From: JAVWMQ01 sp036637375
GTDB lineage: Bacteria; Bacillota; Clostridia; Peptostreptococcales; Anaerovoracaceae
Direction of reading: 5' to 3'
NCBI GenBank assembly: GCA_036637375.1
Contig: JAVWMQ010000012.1
Span: 1-43,040 of the forward strand
DNA: 43,040 nt
Of this stretch, positions 16,710-24,482 are shown in pieces; the stretch's first letter is position 1, and each line of letters opens with the position of its first letter. The notes beneath the pieces were generated by a model, which saw nothing but the letters and a program-made list of their open reading frames with translations, was not told where the DNA came from and searched no databases. Position numbers and translations under genes: made by a program.

Positions 16710-17549
16710 ATGGAAAATATAATAAAGATGGAAAATTTAATATTTGCCTACCCGCCGTCAGAAGATATGCCAGCAATTAATGTAATTGATGGTGTGGATA
16801 TTGAGATAAAAAAGGGTAGTTTTGTAGCGATTATAGGTCGAAACGGTTCAGGTAAATCCACTTTGGCCAAAAACGTGAATGCTCTTTTATTACCAACAGC
16901 AGGAACTGTATGGGTTAAAGGCTATGATACAAAAGATGAAAAGCATTTATGGGATATTAGGCAGAGTGCCGGCATGGTTTTTCAGAATCCAGATAATCAA
17001 ATAGTGTCATCAATAGTTGAAGATGACGTGGCGTTTGGACCTGAGAACCTGGGCATTGATCCTAAGATTATTCGACTTAGAGTTGATCAGGCACTAGAAG
17101 CAGTTCATATGGGAGACTACAAGGAAAAAGGCCCCCATCTACTTTCTGGTGGACAAAAACAACGTATTGCAATTGCAGGAGTTGTAGCTATGAAACCAGA
17201 GTGTATTGTTTTTGATGAACCTACAGCTATGCTTGATCCTTTGGGTAGACAAGAAGTAATGAATATAATAGAGCAACTTAATGGTGAGGGAATCACAGTT
17301 GTTTTGATTACACACTTTATGGAAGAAGCTGCAAGAGCGGATAGAATTGTAATTATGGATAACGGATTAGTTAAAATGGATGGAACGCCAGGTGAGATTT
17401 TTGAAAACGAAGAAGAATTAAAATCTATGAATTTGGATATACCATTAGCAGTTGTTTTGGCAAATAAGTTGAGAAAAAACGGAATCGACGTTCCTAAAAA
17501 TATAATTAATACAGAAAAGATGGTAGAATATTTATGTCAATACAAGTAA
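16710..17549 (+). CDS. ecfA1: ECF transporter ATPase EcfA1
   Basis: A 279-residue ABC ATPase of the energy-coupling factor (CbiO-like) type. Walker A GRNGSGKST (43-51), Q-loop FQNPDNQ (91-97), signature LSGGQKQR (145-152), Walker B CIVFDE (165-170), and a switch His in LITHFM. It pairs with EcfA2 to power the EcfT scaffold and substrate-binding S components for vitamins or other micronutrients. RBS AAAGG is weak. It overlaps ecfA2 by 16 bp. Confidence 0.93.
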   Translation: MENIIKMENLIFAYPPSEDMPAINVIDGVDIEIKKGSFVAIIGRNGSGKSTLAKNVNALLLPTAGTVWVKGYDTKDEKHLWDIRQSAGMVFQNPDNQIVSSIVEDDVAFGPENLGIDPKIIRLRVDQALEAVHMGDYKEKGPHLLSGGQKQRIAIAGVVAMKPECIVFDEPTAMLDPLGRQEVMNIIEQLNGEGITVVLITHFMEEAARADRIVIMDNGLVKMDGTPGEIFENEEELKSMNLDIPLAVVLANKLRKNGIDVPKNIINTEKMVEYLCQYK

Positions 17550-18400
17550 AAAAAATATCTCATATATATAGTCCTGGGTTACCACAGGAGACTGTAGCAC
17601 TGGATGATGTCAGCTTTGAAGCGAATGATGGAGAGTTTGTAGGTATAATAGGGCACACAGGCTCTGGCAAATCTACATTAGTTCAACATTTGAATGGGCT
17701 CTTAAAGGTTACATCGGGGAATATTGTAATTAATGGAACAGATATAACTGAGCCAAAAGTTTCTATGCTTGAAATTAGAAGGAAGATTGGGTTGGTATTT
17801 CAATATCCAGAGTATCAACTCTTTGAAGAAACAGTAGCGAAAGACGTAGCTTTTGGACCGAAAAATTTGGGACTAGATGAGGAAGAAATTAATAGACGAG
17901 TTAAAGAGGCTATAGAGCTTGTTAAACTGGACTATGAAGAAATAAAGGATAGATCACCATTTGACCTTTCGGGAGGACAAAAACGAAGAGTTGCAATAGC
18001 AGGGGTTATTGCTATGAAACCGGAGGTCTTGATTTTAGATGAGCCAACAGCTGGACTTGATCCAAAGGCGCATCAAGATATTTTGGAGATGATCAAAGAA
18101 ATTCATAAAAAAGAAGGGAACATTATAATTTTTGTTTCACATAATATGAATGATGTGGCAAAGTTGTCGGACAAAGTCCTTGTAATGGACGGGGGCAAAT
18201 TAATTATGAATGGAACTCCAAAAGAAGTTTTTGCTCAGGGAGCATTGCTACAAAAAATCGGATTGGGGTTACCTGATGTAACGCAACTGGCGAGAGCACT
18301 TAATAAAGGTGGATTTAATCTTGATGAAACAAGTTTTGAAATAGACGATATATTTGAGGATATCCTAAGAGATCTTGAGGAGGTGAGTGTTAATGATTAG
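17534..18400 (+). CDS. ecfA2: ECF transporter ATPase EcfA2
   Basis: A 288-residue partner ATPase. Walker A GHTGSGKST (40-48), FQYPEYQLF (89-97), signature LSGGQKRR (145-152), Walker B VLILDE (165-170). The YPEYQLFEET block is typical of EcfA2. Its start lies inside the end of ecfA1 and its end overlaps the EcfT start by 8 bp, showing translational coupling and balanced synthesis. Confidence 0.93.
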   Translation: MSIQVKKISHIYSPGLPQETVALDDVSFEANDGEFVGIIGHTGSGKSTLVQHLNGLLKVTSGNIVINGTDITEPKVSMLEIRRKIGLVFQYPEYQLFEETVAKDVAFGPKNLGLDEEEINRRVKEAIELVKLDYEEIKDRSPFDLSGGQKRRVAIAGVIAMKPEVLILDEPTAGLDPKAHQDILEMIKEIHKKEGNIIIFVSHNMNDVAKLSDKVLVMDGGKLIMNGTPKEVFAQGALLQKIGLGLPDVTQLARALNKGGFNLDETSFEIDDIFEDILRDLEEVSVND

Positions 18401-19193
18401 AGACATTACACTGGGCCAATATTATCCAGGGAAATCTATTGTACATAAGCTAGATGCGAGAATTAAGATAATTGCCACAATGGTTTATATAGTAGCGCTT
18501 TTTATTGTAGATAATTTCTATGGCTTTGCTTTTGCTGGAGCGGCAGTTTTGTTAGCAGTATATATATCCAAAGTTCCAATAAGTTTTATATTAAAAGGGT
18601 TAAAGCCTATATTCTTTATTATAATATTTACATTCATACTTAATATGTTTATGATGGATGGAAAAATTATTGCTACTTTTTGGATTTTTAAGATTACAGC
18701 AGAAGGTCTTTATAGAGCCATTTTTATGGCCATTAGATTGGTGCTACTAATAATAGGTTCGTCATTATTGACGTTGACTACAACGCCAATTAGCTTGACG
18801 GATGGGATTGAGTACCTATTAAAACCGTTAGGTAAATTAGGATTTCCAGCTCATGAGGTTGCAATGATGATGACTATTGCGTTAAGGTTCATACCAACAT
18901 TGCTTGAGGAGACGGACAAGATTATGAAAGCTCAGCAAGCACGAGGTGCTGACTTTGAAACTGGAAATATTTTTAACAGAGCGAAGCAATTAATTCCAAT
19001 ATTGGTGCCTTTATTTATAAGTGCCTTTAGAATTGCACAAGAAATGGCAATGGCAATGGAAGCTAGGTGCTATTGCGGTGGGGAAAACAGAACAAGGATG
19101 AATGGAATGAAATTTCAAAGACGTGATATTATTTTTTCCGTTTTGATAATTTTATTTGGAGGAATAGTAGTATTGATGAGGATTTATAAATGA
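18393..19193 (+). CDS. ecfT: ECF transporter transmembrane subunit EcfT
   Basis: A 266-residue membrane scaffold with several hydrophobic segments. The N-terminus MIRDITLGQYYPGKSIVHKLDARIKI is the family signature, and two Ala-Arg motifs that couple to the ATPases are present (QQARGAD and MEARCYC). ATG 18393 is chosen over GTG 18387 because GAGGAGG (18377-18383) is spaced 9 nt from it. Overlaps ecfA2 and, by ATGA, queT. Confidence 0.93.
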   Translation: MIRDITLGQYYPGKSIVHKLDARIKIIATMVYIVALFIVDNFYGFAFAGAAVLLAVYISKVPISFILKGLKPIFFIIIFTFILNMFMMDGKIIATFWIFKITAEGLYRAIFMAIRLVLLIIGSSLLTLTTTPISLTDGIEYLLKPLGKLGFPAHEVAMMMTIALRFIPTLLEETDKIMKAQQARGADFETGNIFNRAKQLIPILVPLFISAFRIAQEMAMAMEARCYCGGENRTRMNGMKFQRRDIIFSVLIILFGGIVVLMRIYK

Positions 19194-19669
19194 AATTAAA
19201 AACAAATGTTAAATACATTGTACAAGCAGGTATTATTGCAGCCATTTACGCTGTTTTAACTATCATTCTTGCACCTATTAGTTATGGCCCTATGCAAGTT
19301 AGAGTTTCAGAAGCTTTAACAATTTTGCCGGTGTTTACTTCGGCAAGTATACCAGGACTATTTGTTGGGTGCGTAATCGCTAATGTTTTTGGCGGCAATG
19401 GAGTGATAGATGTAGTATTTGGAAGCCTGGCGACAGTGGTTGCGGCGTTTATTACATATAAACTTAGGAATAAACCACTACTTGCACCGCTAGCACCAGT
19501 AGTTTTAAATGGTGGAGTTGTGGGTTCAGTTTTGTATTTTGCATATGGTGTTCCAATGAGCCTATTTGCATGTATGGGATGGGTTGCAATAGGAGAACTT
19601 ATAGCATGTTATGCTATTGGCTATCCACTAATGAAGTTATTAGGAAAGTATGAGGCGTTTTTGAAATGA
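19190..19669 (+). CDS. queT: QueT-family ECF substrate-binding component
   Basis: A 159-residue hydrophobic protein with about five membrane segments. The QVRVSEALTILPVF block, then IPGLFVGCVIANVFGG and DVVFGSLAT, are typical of the QueT (DUF988) family, assigned as S components for queuosine precursors such as preQ1. It overlaps ecfT by 4 bp (ATGA) and trmB by 4 bp. Placement directly behind ecfA1-A2-T suggests it uses this module. Substrate is inferred from the family; no preQ1 riboswitch was seen. Confidence 0.82.
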   Translation: MKLKTNVKYIVQAGIIAAIYAVLTIILAPISYGPMQVRVSEALTILPVFTSASIPGLFVGCVIANVFGGNGVIDVVFGSLATVVAAFITYKLRNKPLLAPLAPVVLNGGVVGSVLYFAYGVPMSLFACMGWVAIGELIACYAIGYPLMKLLGKYEAFLK

Positions 19670-20304
19670 GGCAAAGAAAGTTAAAAGACCTTGATGAGAG
19701 ATTAGAGAGAGTTGGACACTGGATTATAGAAGAACCAGAACAAAACAAAGGTAAATGGAATGATTTTTTTGAAAGAGAAGGCAATATATATTTAGAAATA
19801 GGTTGTGGCAAGGGACAGTTTATAGTTAAACATGCTATTGAAAACAGTGAAGAAAACTATCTTGCCCTAGAAGGTCAGGAGAGTGTAATTGTTAGGGCGA
19901 TGGATAAGGCTGAGGAACTATCACTTAAAAATCTGGGATTTTTGAGCGTTTATATGATAGACATTTGCGATTACTTTGCTGATGGAGAGTTGGCTGGGAT
20001 TTATTTAAACTTTAGTGATCCATGGCCAAAGGCACGTCATGCAAAGAGACGATTGACACATAGAGATTTTTTGAAAAAATACGCCAAGGTAATTAAAGAT
20101 GGTGGGTTTATCGAAATTAAGACCGATAACGACGGGCTTTATGAGTTTACGTTGGAAGAAATAGAAGCTTTGGGGCTTTCTGTCCTAGAAAGCACAACGG
20201 ATCTTCATAAATCGAATTATATTAGTAAGGAATTTATGACAGAGTACGAAGAAAAGTTTTCTGGTAGAGGTAAGAATATAAATTATGTAAAAATTAGAGT
20301 ATAG
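19666..20304 (+). CDS. trmB: tRNA (guanine-N7-)-methyltransferase
   Basis: A 212-residue SAM-dependent enzyme that makes m7G46 in the tRNA variable loop. The SAM-binding motif is LEIGCGKGQF (about 43-52); the family block NFSDPWPKARHAKRRLTHRDFL is intact. It starts in an ATGA overlap with queT. Its stop codon (TAG, 20302-20304) runs into the AGGAGG of the next gene, so the run from ecfA1 to the aminotransferase is probably one transcript. Confidence 0.95.
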   Translation: MRQRKLKDLDERLERVGHWIIEEPEQNKGKWNDFFEREGNIYLEIGCGKGQFIVKHAIENSEENYLALEGQESVIVRAMDKAEELSLKNLGFLSVYMIDICDYFADGELAGIYLNFSDPWPKARHAKRRLTHRDFLKKYAKVIKDGGFIEIKTDNDGLYEFTLEEIEALGLSVLESTTDLHKSNYISKEFMTEYEEKFSGRGKNINYVKIRV

Positions 20305-20315
20305 GAGGAAGTGAA

Positions 20316-21548
20316 ATGTTTGATTTTATTATTGCACAGCAAAATGGTAGAGTAATTCCTAAAGAAGATAAAATTTTTGCACTAAATGGTAGAGCAAAAA
20401 AGAAAATAGAAGAAGAAGGTAAGGGTTCTGTAATTAATGCAACCATAGGGGCTTTGCTTGATGATGAAGGTAACTTAGTTGTATTAAAATCTGTTGGTGA
20501 AGGGCTTAAACGTTTAACCCTTGAAGATTATGCAGAGTATGCACCAATAGCTGGTACACCGGGATTCAAAGCAGCGGTAGAGAAGGCCGCTTTTGGGGAA
20601 TTTAAAACAAACAGATTTGTAAAGACTGTTTATACTCCAGGTGGAACAGGCGCTATAAGAAATACAATTGCAAATTACTCTAAAATTGGAGACAAAGTTT
20701 TGACTTCTGACTGGTACTGGGGACCTTACAGCACAATATGTCAGGAAATTTCAAGAAACATTGACACTTATGAGCTTTTTGATGGCGAAGGTAAATTCAA
20801 TATTGAAGCTTTTGCTAATAAAGTTAATGAGCTTGCTTTAGGGCAAGGGCAGTTGGTGATTTTATTAAATACACCAGCACATAATCCGACTGGATATTCA
20901 CTGACTGACAAAGATTGGGATGGAGTTATTGGTGTTCTTAATGATGAAAAGCTAAAGGATACTAAGATTGCTCTGTTAGTTGATACGGCCTATGTTGATT
21001 TTGCAGGAGATCCTGAAGAATACAGAAGTTTCTTGCCTAAGCTTGAAGATCTTAATGAAAATATCCTTCCGATTATTGCATATAGTGCATCCAAGACATA
21101 TACATTATATGGCATGAGATGTGGTGCAATGATTTGTATGGCAAAGACGGAGGCTATTGCAGATGAGTTTCAATCTGTTTGTGAGTTTTCGTGTAGAGGC
21201 TCTTGGTCAAATGGAGTTAGAGCTGCTCAAGCTTTAATTGAAATTATTCATGATGATGAAGAACTATGTAAAAGTGTAGACCATGAGAGAGAGCTTTATA
21301 GAGATATGCTTTTAGAACGTGGCAGAGCCTTTGAAGAAGAATTAAAGAAACAAGGGGTTGAGGGCGTTCCGTTTGATGCAGGATTTTTTGCTTGCGTTGC
21401 TTGTGATGATCCAGACGAAATTAGCAAAAAGCTAGAAGCAAAGGGAATCTTTGCAGTGCCTTTGGCAAAAGGGATAAGAGTTTCTGTTGCATCAATTTCA
21501 AAGGAAGCTTGTGTAAAGGTTGCAAAAGCAATCAAAGAAGTGCTTTAG
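20316..21548 (+). CDS. PLP-dependent aminotransferase, class I/II (aspartate/aromatic type)
   Basis: A 410-residue fold-type I aminotransferase. The pyridoxal phosphate lysine is Lys260 in SASKTYTLYGMRCG; Asn190 in NTPAHNPTG, Asp223 and Tyr226 in DTAYVDF are the expected cofactor contacts. The N-terminus (IGALLDDEGNLVVLKSV) resembles bacterial tyrosine or aspartate aminotransferases, but exact substrate cannot be read from sequence. RBS TAGGAGG. It is 11 bp after trmB and is followed immediately by a small membrane protein gene. Confidence 0.85.
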   Translation: MFDFIIAQQNGRVIPKEDKIFALNGRAKKKIEEEGKGSVINATIGALLDDEGNLVVLKSVGEGLKRLTLEDYAEYAPIAGTPGFKAAVEKAAFGEFKTNRFVKTVYTPGGTGAIRNTIANYSKIGDKVLTSDWYWGPYSTICQEISRNIDTYELFDGEGKFNIEAFANKVNELALGQGQLVILLNTPAHNPTGYSLTDKDWDGVIGVLNDEKLKDTKIALLVDTAYVDFAGDPEEYRSFLPKLEDLNENILPIIAYSASKTYTLYGMRCGAMICMAKTEAIADEFQSVCEFSCRGSWSNGVRAAQALIEIIHDDEELCKSVDHERELYRDMLLERGRAFEEELKKQGVEGVPFDAGFFACVACDDPDEISKKLEAKGIFAVPLAKGIRVSVASISKEACVKVAKAIKEVL

Positions 21549-21557
21549 GTGTTTGTT

Positions 21558-21905
21558 ATGACGAAGGTTACATATCTAAAGCTGGGTATAATTCTTGGTA
21601 TATTAGGGCCTATAGCTCAAATAGTATTAAGTCTTAATACCATAGAATACAAAGAAACAAAGATAATTTTGTGCGCAGCTGTTTTAGTTTCCATACTTCA
21701 GATAATTTGCTATATTGTAGCTTGGAAAAAAGAAAACTTGCAGTATGCGGCCTCTATGGCGGGAGTTTTATTATTCTTTGTTTTGGCGGGAATATTTATT
21801 TATATGGAGAGAGTTACAGGCGGAGGCGTAATTCCAAGTGGATCGACAATTTTTATTTGGATACCACAAGCTTGGGCGCTAAAGTCATTTGCAAAATTAA
21901 AATGA
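21558..21905 (+). CDS. Small membrane protein of unknown function
   Basis: A 115-residue hydrophobic protein not recognised. Four likely membrane segments are visible at about 7-26, 35-55, 63-82 and 95-110, with a short charged WKKENLQ loop between the second and third. There is no good Shine-Dalgarno; the gene begins 9 bp after the aminotransferase stop (a GTG at 21549 is an alternative start), so translation is probably coupled. A terminator follows. The layout resembles small integral membrane proteins that end metabolic operons. Confidence 0.6.
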   Translation: MTKVTYLKLGIILGILGPIAQIVLSLNTIEYKETKIILCAAVLVSILQIICYIVAWKKENLQYAASMAGVLLFFVLAGIFIYMERVTGGGVIPSGSTIFIWIPQAWALKSFAKLK

Positions 21906-21912
21906 TAAAATT

Positions 21913-21955
21913 AAACCTTGTTATTCGGTGGAAACTGGAAAACAAGGTTTTATTA
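21913..21955 (+). terminator. Terminator of the aroD-ecf-aminotransferase operon
   Basis: Perfect 10 bp stem AAACCTTGTT (21913-21922) with AACAAGGTTT (21941-21950), an 18 nt loop that can itself pair, then TTTTATTAT. Confidence 0.75.
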
Positions 21956-21991
21956 TATAAAAAACAAATTTGGTAAAAAAAGGAAAAAGCA

Positions 21992-22020
21992 TTGACAAAA
22001 ATTTACAATGAAGCTATAAT
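21992..22020 (+). promoter_or_regulatory. Promoter of ydbC
   Basis: Perfect consensus TTGACA (21992-21997), 17 bp, TATAAT (22015-22020). It isolates ydbC from the upstream operon and predicts strong expression. Confidence 0.9.
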
Positions 22021-22081
22021 GTGGTTACACCTTAAGAAGAAATATTAATATTAGAAAAAAGCGAAGGGAAAGGAGGGAATT

Positions 22082-22315
22082 TTGAAAGAAAAAAGCGAAG
22101 TTGTGTTTGTAAATAAGAGACACATCGGTATAATTGCCAAGTATAAGACAGGCTGGCGCAAAGAGTTGAATTTAATTTCGTGGAACGATGGAACACCGAA
22201 GTATGATATAAGAGATTGGGACGAGAAGCACAATCATATGTCAAGGGGAATTACGTTACACCCTGATGAAGCAAAAGTTTTGGCGAAACTGTTAAGTTCG
22301 GAGAAATTCGAGTAA
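22082..22315 (+). CDS. ydbC: YdbC family PC4-like single-stranded DNA-binding protein
   Basis: A 77-residue protein with the PC4/Sub1-type fold pattern: VVFVNKRHIGIIAKYKTGWRKELNLISWNDGTPKYDIRDWDEKHNHMSRGITL. Bacterial YdbC proteins bind single-stranded nucleic acid as dimers; the cellular role is unclear. The start is TTG at 22082, 4 nt after GGAGGG (22072-22077). It is monocistronic, with its own consensus promoter and a strong terminator. Confidence 0.8.
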   Translation: MKEKSEVVFVNKRHIGIIAKYKTGWRKELNLISWNDGTPKYDIRDWDEKHNHMSRGITLHPDEAKVLAKLLSSEKFE

Positions 22316-22323
22316 TTGCAAAT

Positions 22324-22360
22324 AGAGTGGTATCACGATTAATTGATACCACTCTTTTGT
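22324..22360 (+). terminator. Terminator of ydbC
   Basis: Perfect 12 bp stem AGAGTGGTATCA (22324-22335) with TGATACCACTCT (22344-22355), 8 nt loop, TTTTG. Its 3' arm overlaps the -35 box of the next promoter. Confidence 0.88.
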
Positions 22361-22371
22361 TGTGGTATAAT
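22343..22371 (+). promoter_or_regulatory. Promoter of the nucleoside kinase gene, embedded in the ydbC terminator
   Basis: TTGATA (22343-22348), 17 bp spacer, TATAAT (22366-22371) with TG at 22363-22364 (extended -10). The -35 box lies in the loop and 3' arm of the ydbC terminator. Confidence 0.75.
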
Positions 22372-22397
22372 TCTACATATGTAAAGGGGTGATTATT

Positions 22398-24059
22398 ATG
22401 GAAATCAGACTTAGAAAAGAAATTGGAAGACCGTTTGAAAGCATCAGTGTATCAGAGGGTCTTACAATGGAAGAGTTGGCTATGAGCTACAAGGGGGAGC
22501 TTAAATATGAGGTATTAGCTGGGAAGGTTAACAATGAAATTGTAGAGTTAACTACACCTTTAACTGATGGTGCAACAGTAGAATTTATGGATATGCGTTA
22601 TCAAGCGGCAAACCTAATATACCAAAATAGCCTAAGCTTTTTATTTATAAAGGCGGCAACTGACGTTATTGATGGAGCTTTTGTTGAAATACAAAATTCT
22701 ATAAATAAGGGGCTTTATATTGAGGTTAAAGGCAAGGAAACCATTAATGAAGCGAAAATAAAGGAAGTTGGATTAAGGATGAGACAATTAATTAAAATGG
22801 ATCTCCCTTTTATTAAAACAAAAGTTCCTAGAAAAGAAGCAGCAGCGTTAATGAAAGAAGGTATGTTCTTTGAAAAACTTAAACTTATTAATCAAAGAAT
22901 TAATTTAAGAGAACTTAAGTTTTATGAAGTAGAAGGGTATAAGAATTTCTTTTACAGTGTTATGGTACCTTCGACAAGATATTGTGACATTTTTGAAGTT
23001 AGAAAATATCGTCGAGGAGTACTTCTAAGATTTCCTCATCCAAGTAATCCTAATGTGATTCCAGAATATGAAGATGAAAGAAATCTGTATTCTGCCTTCT
23101 CGGAGGCAACAAAATGGAAAAGAGTTCTTAATATAAATTATGTGTCCGATCTAAATGAGCAAATTTTGAGAGGCGAGGATAGAGAACTTATGCAGCTTTC
23201 TGAAGCACTTCACGACAAAAAGATTGTGGAAATTGCTGGAGAAATAACGGAAAAAGGCAAGAGAATTATTTTAATTGCAGGACCTTCATCAAGTGGTAAG
23301 ACAACATTTGCAAGGAGGCTTTGCATCCAACTTAAAGTCAATGGGCTTAAACCTATATATCTTGGGACTGATGATTATTTCATTAATAGAGATGATATGG
23401 AAGTTGATGAGAATGGGGAAAAAAATTACGAAGACCTAGAAGCTGTCGATGTGAGGCTTTTTAACGAGCATATGAATAGTCTACTAGAGGGAGCAGAAGT
23501 TTCTCTTCCGGTTTTTGATTTTATTAAAGGTGTTAAAACTTTTGGCGCAAAGAAAACTAAAATTACACCGAGTCAACCAATAGTAATAGAAGGTATTCAT
23601 GCTCTTAATGGCAAACTAACAGAGGGAATTGCGGATTCTGAAAAATACAAAATCTATATTAGTCCGCTTACACAGCTAAATATAGATAGGCATAATAGGA
23701 TTCCTACAACTGATGCAAGGATGCTTAGGAGAATGGTTAGAGATCATAATCATAGAGGACATTCTGCGAAGGATACTATTAGAGATTGGCCAAAGGTTAG
23801 AGCAGGAGAGGACAAAAATATTTTCCCTTATAGTGGTGAAGCTGATGTATTATTTAACTCGGTGCACATATATGAGCTTAGTGTTTTAAAGAAATATGCC
23901 CAGCCTTTGCTGATGAATATAGAACCTGACTCTGAGGAATACGCTGAAGCAAGGCGTATGCTTAACTTCTTGAAATATTTCCAGGTTATTGAAAATGATG
24001 AAATAGTGCCGAATAATTCGATTTTGAGAGAATTTATTGGAGGCAGCGTATTTGGATAA
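22398..24059 (+). CDS. Nucleoside (uridine) kinase-like protein with N-terminal TGS domain
   Basis: A 553-residue protein. An N-terminal TGS-like domain (about 1-62) and a threonyl-tRNA synthetase-like second domain (about 65-220) precede a uridine kinase/phosphoribulokinase-type P-loop domain with GPSSSGKT (295-302) and GTDDYFINRDDM. This architecture is widespread in Clostridia and annotated as nucleoside kinase; the true substrate is not known from sequence. ATG 22398 is chosen over GTG 22389 because AAAGGGG (22384-22390) overlaps the latter. Own promoter, single gene. Confidence 0.85.
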   Translation: MEIRLRKEIGRPFESISVSEGLTMEELAMSYKGELKYEVLAGKVNNEIVELTTPLTDGATVEFMDMRYQAANLIYQNSLSFLFIKAATDVIDGAFVEIQNSINKGLYIEVKGKETINEAKIKEVGLRMRQLIKMDLPFIKTKVPRKEAAALMKEGMFFEKLKLINQRINLRELKFYEVEGYKNFFYSVMVPSTRYCDIFEVRKYRRGVLLRFPHPSNPNVIPEYEDERNLYSAFSEATKWKRVLNINYVSDLNEQILRGEDRELMQLSEALHDKKIVEIAGEITEKGKRIILIAGPSSSGKTTFARRLCIQLKVNGLKPIYLGTDDYFINRDDMEVDENGEKNYEDLEAVDVRLFNEHMNSLLEGAEVSLPVFDFIKGVKTFGAKKTKITPSQPIVIEGIHALNGKLTEGIADSEKYKIYISPLTQLNIDRHNRIPTTDARMLRRMVRDHNHRGHSAKDTIRDWPKVRAGEDKNIFPYSGEADVLFNSVHIYELSVLKKYAQPLLMNIEPDSEEYAEARRMLNFLKYFQVIENDEIVPNNSILREFIGGSVFG

Positions 24060-24089
24060 TTATAGTGGCAATTAATTTTGCCACTATAA
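24060..24089 (+). other. Perfect inverted repeat after the nucleoside kinase gene
   Basis: TTATAGTGGCAA (24060-24071) and TTGCCACTATAA (24078-24089) form a 12 bp stem one base after the stop codon. It lacks a T run on the plus strand (AAAAC follows), so it may mark a processed 3' end or an inefficient terminator. Confidence 0.6.
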
Positions 24090-24210
24090 AAACAAGTGGT
24101 GGGAAACGCCAGGTTACGTGTGTAGAGGAGTGCCTAGAAAAGCTCCAAATTTGAACGTTTATAGTGACAAAAAACAGAGAAAAACACGTGAAATATTTTT
24201 TAAAAAGTAC
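24090..24210. other. Intergenic stretch without a recognised gene
   Basis: Between the kinase hairpin and the rpsJ promoter there is a less AT-rich patch (about 24095-24160) with short complementary segments (GGTG with CGCC, GGAG with CTCC), then an A/T-rich run. No ORF, tRNA or known riboswitch core was recognised. Confidence 0.4.
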
Positions 24211-24239
24211 TTGATTTTTGGATAAATGTATTGTATACT
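24211..24239 (+). promoter_or_regulatory. Promoter of the S10 operon
   Basis: TTGATT (24211-24216), 17 bp spacer, TATACT (24234-24239). No promoter this good was seen later in the S10-spc-alpha cluster, so it probably drives all genes from rpsJ to rplQ. Confidence 0.8.
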
Positions 24240-24244
24240 TAAAA

Positions 24245-24482
24245 AGCTTGCGAATAGGCGAAGAAGTGAGAAGTTGCTGAGCTATCAGGTAATTTTCACC
24301 GAGAATTGTCCCTGCTGGACGGGGGCGAAGGGAGTCGCCAACTTTTGTTCGTGCTCAGAAATGGGAAACACACGGCAACGTGTATCAAGCAAGCTAAAAA
24401 GGTACACGCGTTGAAAAGTGGGCAGTTAAGACCCCTTGTACGAGAATAGCGAAAATAGTACAAAACTAATTAGGAGGAAAAA
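24245..24482 (+). promoter_or_regulatory. Structured 5' leader of rpsJ
   Basis: A ~235 nt untranslated leader. AGCTTGC (24245-24251) pairs with GCAAGCT (24389-24395), enclosing a domain with AAGTTG (24271-24276) and CAACTT (24339-24344), CTGAGC (24277-24282) and GCTCAG (24353-24358), a GTCC/GGAC hairpin (24308-24320), a GGCGA/TCGCC hairpin (24324-24339) and an ACACG-GCAA-CGTGT hairpin (24370-24383). TTGTAC and GTACAA near 24438-24462 may pair close to the SD. Probably an r-protein-responsive leader; family not recognised. Confidence 0.65.

Noticed and set aside
21671..21976. 101-codon frame overlapping the small membrane protein gene
   Set aside because: It overlaps the more plausible hydrophobic frame and runs through the terminator; no SD.
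24245..24395. The rpsJ leader domain as RNase P RNA, 6S RNA or tmRNA
   Set aside because: None of the conserved core segments of those RNAs was recognised, there is no terminator, and it leads straight into rpsJ.
24226..24414. 62-codon open frame inside the rpsJ leader
   Set aside because: It begins inside the promoter, has no SD, resembles no protein and covers the structured leader.
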